A stretch of 64,000 nt of DNA from Pseudisothecium myosuroides (taxonomy: Eukaryota > Streptophyta > Bryopsida > Hypnales > Lembophyllaceae): NCBI GenBank assembly GCA_951799445.1, contig OX637290.1:21632987-21696986 (forward strand), read 5' to 3'. Below, piece by piece: positions 59,026-64,000 of the stretch. The notes beneath the pieces were generated by a model. That model saw nothing but the letters and a program-made list of their open reading frames with translations. It made no database searches and was not told the origin of the DNA. Position 1 is the stretch's first letter. Every line of letters begins with the position of its first letter. A program made the translations under genes and the position numbers.

Positions 59026-60456
59026 TCACAATGGCAATTTTGTCACAACAACGCAACTTGTTGCAGGTCCAGCCAAGCACTCAACTAACCTACTGGTCAA
59101 TCTAGGGTACAGTGAGGGAGGGAAATCATTTCGCTGCCCTTCATTCAGCAGGCATCGAAGCACACTCACCGCGTGGTCCATGGACGGACGGGCCATCGGA
59201 TCGACAAATGCGCAATCCATCGCGAGCTTTGCCACCACAAGGATGCTCTCCACCATCACGGACTCGTCCGAGTGAGATTTCAAGCCCAGGAATAGGTGGG
59301 GGTCCAACGCGGCTTGAAGAGCCACAGATTCCAGCTTGGTCCCGACCTGCTCGCTGAATCACGTGACGGGGTTCACCGTGGAACGCCCTGTGAGCAGCTG
59401 CATCAACACCTCGCCGAAGCTGTACACTTGAAGCGTCTTGGTCGAATCCCGGGCCCCTGAAGCATCGGAAACCATGCCGTCAGATCAGATGATGGCTGGA
59501 ATTACTTGCTAGTGCGAACCCCTACAGGACCAAGAAGCGAAACTTTAAACTCAATGGTTCAGTCTCAGTTTTCGATTGTTCTTCCAGTTAGGAGTGGGAC
59601 ATCTGGGGACGTTCATTTGTTCCATTCTAATCTTTTTCCCACCAATGCATCTCATGCTCTTCAATGATTCAATTAGGCGATATAGAATCTGCTGACTCCA
59701 TTGGATTTCCATTTTCCTCAATCTGATCAATCGAACTGGTCATTTCAAAACCATGAATCCATGAGGGATACGCGCACTGGGCTGCGTGCACTTACTACTA
59801 TTGCCCTCCGCACTAGGCTTCGCGAGTTCGAAACCCGAGACCTTGGCGTTGAAGTCGTCGTCGAGGAGCACATTGTAAGAGTTGAGAAAGGGGTGAAGGA
59901 AAATCAAATCAGACCGGTGCAGATACTCCAAAGCTTGGGCGACGTCCATGGCGATCCTCAGCCTCCGCGTCCACGAGAGAGACTTGGCAGGATCCATATT
60001 CTGATACTTGAACAGATGCTGAGTGAGAGTGCCTTGCGACATGTATTCGTTCACGAGCAGCAAATCAATGCCGTCAATGCAATAGCCTAGCATCTTCACC
60101 AAGTGCCGGTCCCTCAAACTTATCCGAAATGACAATCGTAACTGGATAATCTCAAAGTCTTGCCTGGTCGCCGCTCCCATCATCCGCTTCACTACGACCT
60201 TGCCGTAGTCCGCCAGGAGGCCCTCGTACAACACGCTGCAGTCACCGCGGCTCAGGATATTGCTCTCCGCGAAGTTTCTTGTCAAGGATTGGAGCTCATC
60301 GATGGTGAAAACCCTAACAACCCCGGTCGTAACCCTTGTCTTTTGATACTCCGATGCCTGCAAAATCATCCAGTACTCCGTAACCATGATATTATTCGAA
60401 ATTAGCCACGATGAGAAATCCTTACAGTCAGGCACTCCAGCATTGGCTCCAAGCAT
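59026..60456 (-). pseudogene. Decayed TMK-like receptor kinase (kinase domain)
   Basis: 60456-59740 reads FTIDELQSLTRNFAESNIL, then DRHLVKMLGYCIDG, NEYMSQGTLTQHLFKY, RRLRIAMDVAQALEYLH and NVLLDDDFNAKVSGFELAKP. This is a TMK-type kinase domain, but the G-loop is SRGDCS, HRD is HPF and DFG is SGFE. After a frame break, 59440-59350 continues VYSFGEVLMQLLTGRSTVNP up to a TGA where the family has Trp, and 59325-59180 ends ARPSMDHAVSVLRCLLNEGQ. Extracellular and transmembrane parts are absent. Known TMKs are auxin-linked LRR receptor kinases; this relic cannot signal. Confidence 0.8.
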
Positions 60457-60749
60457 GAGGACTACACACCGTAACGGCTACTTCGCGCGCGCACAGAAAT
60501 GCGAGTCTATACTTGGCTCAAAAAAAAGTAGAAAAGCACTGGAAAATAATCTTATATAGATTAGAACGAATTTCTATAGGACCAACAAGGAGCTCGGTAC
60601 ACTTGGATCAAGTATATCACAACATATAAGGCAGGCCTTAAACAACAGAGCACTCATTTTACGAAGTGCCAAGCTAGATTCAGTGAAATCGCCCTAGTTG
60701 ATTGATATCTTGTAAATTGAAAATGCCCAGCTGAAGGTTCAGAAAGGGG

Positions 60750-63700
60750 TTAGAATGCTTTGCATACTGGAGCTGGTCTCCCAGTTGTTGAATTGTCACC
60801 AAGATTGGGATTGAAGGCTAAACTGAAGGAATTCTGCCGCAAGCTTGAAACTGGACGTGGTGATAACAGATTTCCACTAGTGGAAACGTCACTCAAAGTG
60901 GGCCCCCAACTCAGATCCGAAAAGAGACCAGAGCTGTCTGTCTCCACTTTCCTTTTCCTTTTCTTAATCTCTTCAAAACTCTCAATTTGGGAAGAAGGAT
61001 TTTGCAACGATTGCAAAACTGGAAGTCCTGTAGCTACACAAACAAAAAGAGAATATACACCCTTCAAATACTGAAAATTTTGTAAAACAATAGCCAATAA
61101 TTCGGTAGCAATGCAGCTGTACCCCTCACGCTTAAGCTGCCGACAAATGACTCATGCAACTCATCAACTTCATTCATCAACGAAACTTACATGAACTCCT
61201 CAAACAAAAATCCAAAGTTTCAAAAAACTTGAAAAAAGGAATGGTCGAACTGCATAGCAAGTCATTGCTGAAAATGAGTTGTGACTAGGGGGACTTACGC
61301 ATCATATGTAAGCTCTTCAGATACCTCAACTCCGTACAAATGTCACCGAAACAAGGACGGGAACTAGCCTCTGCGTTCCAACATTTTTCTATTAACGCCT
61401 TCAGTTTCTTGTGACATCGACCCGGTAATTGTGGATGCTCACCAGCACATACAACTCTCTTCACTTCATTAGTTGTCATGTTTGGAAATGGCACATCCCC
61501 AATCAAAATCTCCAAACACACCATCCCAAAACTGTAAACGTCACATTTGAACGGGAGGTTCTCCACAAATTCCTTTGCCGTCCCAATGTCAAGGGTGTCG
61601 TGTGCATTCGGAAATTTGATCAGTTCGGGAGCCATCCATCTGGCAGTACCCATTTTTGGAGTCAGAGGAGATTGTGTCATACTAAATTCCTTTGTTCGTG
61701 ACAATCCAAAGTCCGACACTTTCACTTGCACGTAATCATAGCCTCCCGCGTTCGTTGACTTCATACAACGCACCAAAATGTTGTGGGACTTCAAATCTCT
61801 GTGCAAAACTCGCATCTCATGGAGGTAATCCATAGCCTCTGCGATTTGGAGCATGACGTCAAATTCTTCAAACATGGAGAAAGGAGAACTCCGTGTTTTG
61901 TCACTCCGCAATCTCTTTCAATAGCGTAAAGAGATCACCATCCATCAATTCCATGACAATAAAACATTGTTTCCTGTCCTTTCCGTGAAAAAGAAAGGAT
62001 ACAATGTTGGGATGCGATAAGCCTACTAGAAATGGTGCTTCTTTCTTGAAATCTGGATTATCAGCCCCAAAGAATGTCTTTGCGGCCACGTCAATTCCGA
62101 GCCAGCTTGCTCTGTAAACAGTACCATACCCGCCACTTCCAATTCGTGCCATATGTTTCAAGTTCGAGAGGTCTCTTTCATGAAGGATCGACTGCACTGA
62201 TCCTGGTGTAATCGAAGGGAAGCTCTGCTTGAATCTATCAAGTCTCTCCAGTAGAAATGTTGCGAACTCAAGGTCATCGTTACTTGCTTGGCCGAAAATC
62301 AGTATTGCCAACTCAAGGTCAACGTTACTTGCTTGAATCAGAGCTCTCAGCTTAGTAACCAACCTGTCCTCATCATTGGATGCCATCTCTTTGACAAGAT
62401 CACCTTCAACATGCCTCCGAGAGGAAACTTCACGAATTGTGAAGGGAGATGAGGAATATCTCCGTGAGTCACTATAAGGAGAATGAAGGACTGCGAACAG
62501 CTTCAAATCAAGACCTAGTGACGCAGTGCGATCTGATAAGTTCGTCAACGTGACAGCCGCTTGAACCCAATGACCATTGCAGTAGCCTTCAATGAAGCAC
62601 TTCACTTTCTTCGCCAACATGCACAGGATCTTCAAATGTTCAAGAGTACTCTCCTTCCCATCTTCAGTAGACATAGAGATCCCACGACTATGCTCTAAGA
62701 ATAAGCTTGCGTGGTGGACGGCCTTGTCCAGACTGTCGACCAAGTATGCACACTGCTCATAGTTGATGACTTCTGAAGATTTGGACTCGCGAGGCGAAGT
62801 CATCGTTCGTACTTCCTCCAAGCATTGTCTTGAGAACTCCAGGTATGACTCAGGACTAAGGGCTGAATCAAAAACACATTCACAGGGTCATTTGTTGTAA
62901 TGTACCAATATCAATTTGTGTACAAATCAATCATGTGAAGTCAGTCAAGTGAGTGAACTATTTCTGAATACAAGTCATACATTGTCAATGAGAGAAAGAG
63001 GATGATTGCAAGAAAGACATGTCCTATTTTGTGTCACATGTTGTGTACTGATTTATGTTTTGGTCATAATTTTTGCGTTTTGGCTCTAAATAACTCAAGA
63101 TTTATAGGTAAGGTAGTCATGACTATTATACACTTTGCCTAATTTTTTCGTAATTTTCAAAAATACTTTTCTATTAAAAAATAGCCCCCAATTTTATGTC
63201 ACACTTGCCAATTTGGAGGTTTTTAGTACTATATAGTACCCCAAAAACGAATTTTGAGCTGAAATTTGGAGGGGATGATTTTCTAATAGACTTGTAGCTA
63301 AAATCTTAAGGAATTCTAAAAATAAGTAACTGTATGTGGTCTGGAAGTCAACAAAGTGAGCTTTTTTCTACTTGCATTTTGAAACATATACAATATTATT
63401 TTGGTGACTCTTTTGGTGAATGACCATCTCCATAAAATTGTTACAAATGGCCAATTTTTATTTTATTTATTTAATTTTTTTCCTATTTTTAAATAACCAA
63501 AACATGAAAGTATCTATTTTCTTCAGATTTGGCACTTTTCTAGTTCCCCCTACTTAGAGGATTTTTCTATGCATTTCTTTTGGTGATTAGCTTGATCTGA
63601 AAGGTGTGTGTGTACATTAGCCATATTTTTTAAAAAAATTAAAAATTATTTTTCTAATTTAAAGTACTCAAGAAAAAAATCATGAGTACTATTCCAAACG

Positions 63701-63972
63701 CAACAAAATCAGCAGGTGTTTCTTGCAATCACCCAAGAGTGCTTCCACTTGATTCAAGGTCCTACACAGCAAAAAGAAGACCAAAAATTGGACATAAAAT
63801 AGGAAAGTAACTGCCTCAAATGTCGCGAGCAATAGAAACCGTACCAACAGCTTTCTTCTCGAAGAAATTAACCAGAGACCGTGTCCAGCTGGTTTGGGCC
63901 ATGGGACCTGGCTCAAGGAAATACAGAACGTCCTCAAAACGTTCGTGCAAATAATAATAGTGTGCGGCATGC
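60750..63972 (-). pseudogene. Kinase C: DUF1221/HeLo TKL kinase with a 2-bp frameshift
   Basis: Exons are 63972-63845 (HAAHYYYLHERFEDVLYFLE), 62862-61299 (helical region, TKL kinase) and 61033-60750 (TGLPVLQSLQNPSSQIESFE, basic KKRKRKVE, stop). Earlier exons lie beyond the window. Catalytic motifs are complete: IGSGGYGTV, VAAKTF, HRDLKSHN, SDFGLSR, GTARWMAPEL. Compared with A, 2 bp are missing near 61911-61914, giving TGA at 61903-61901 between N-lobe and C-lobe. Without this the frame would be open, so an assembly indel or a young lesion are both possible. It also has an in-frame duplication of a QASNVDLELA-like segment at about 62265-62340. This is the only copy retaining the final exon. 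Confidence 0.75.
63001..63734. mobile_element. 734-bp TIR element (M2) in kinase C intron 1
   Basis: The ends GATGATTGCAAGAAA and TTTCTTGCAATCACCC are inverted. AAGAG flanks it at 62996-63000 and 63735-63739. The duplicate block at about 43505-43512 reads GAAAGAGTGCTTCC with a single AAGAG, which is the empty site. It is full-length homologous to 47225-47958. Confidence 0.85.
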
Positions 63973-64000
63973 CTGAAATACAACAAAACCAACGAACATT

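Larger units (their letters stand above)
57781..64000 (-). repeat. Segmental duplication, copy 2 (runs off the window)
   Basis: It matches 38198-43766 in the same orientation and order, still in alignment at the last base of the window. It carries a single kinase (C) and the longer receptor-kinase remnant, and kinase intron 1 holds the 734-bp element at 63001-63734. Confidence 0.8.

Noticed and set aside
59810..59850. tRNA-like GAGTTCGAAACCC word
   Set aside because: It lies in the coding part of the TMK-like relic, and no cloverleaf can be built around it.

Overview
This is a nuclear window from a land plant. It has spliced GT-AG genes with short introns, AT-rich intergenic DNA, plant-type telo-box promoters, two plastid-targeted photosynthesis-related proteins and plant-specific kinase families. 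A seed-free plant (moss or other bryophyte grade) is my best guess, but that rests on gene content and style only. I cannot name the species.

Layout. 1-8 kb is repeat-rich intergenic DNA: short inverted-repeat elements, two LINE tails and one large TTAA-flanked element. 8.05-11.36 kb holds a six-exon RCC1-repeat gene (RUG3-like, predicted mitochondrial). 16.36-18.43 kb holds a four-exon stomatin-like protein (SPFH/band 7, predicted mitochondrial). 22.46-30.81 kb holds a 21-exon gene for the 40S ribosome-biogenesis factor TSR1. I rebuilt the exon chain of all three from splice sites, and each closes exactly in frame (456, 427 and 811 residues). 34.83-35.61 kb is a single-exon YGGT/YlmG plastid membrane protein. 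36.77-37.72 kb is a single-exon PGRL1/PGRL2-like thylakoid protein.

38.2-43.8 kb and 57.8-64.0 kb are two copies of one segmental duplication on the minus strand. Each carries DUF1221/HeLo-type TKL kinases, the family described as plant MLKL-like, followed by a decayed TMK-like receptor kinase. Copy 1 holds a tandem pair, kinases B and A. B has an open frame, but its DFG Asp is Gly and it has lost its last exon. A is 5'-truncated and frameshifted. Copy 2 holds kinase C, which has catalytic motifs but a 2-bp frameshift. Intron phases would let B splice in frame into A, making a possible tandem-kinase transcript.

The rest is mobile DNA. The most striking part is a family of at least eight elements of about 0.9-1.2 kb (up to 1.8 kb when nested). 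All are flanked by TTAA, with termini of the CCCCTAAAGG type, and two pairs are nested. This is the structural signature of piggyBac-like non-autonomous elements. There is also a pair of 734-bp elements with perfect short terminal repeats and an empty site in the duplicate, two TA-flanked pogo/Tc1-like MITEs, and several smaller inverted-repeat families. The housekeeping genes share telo-boxes near their starts, consistent with co-regulation of ribosome-biogenesis and mitochondrial functions. The kinase block looks like a fast birth-and-death immune-type cluster.
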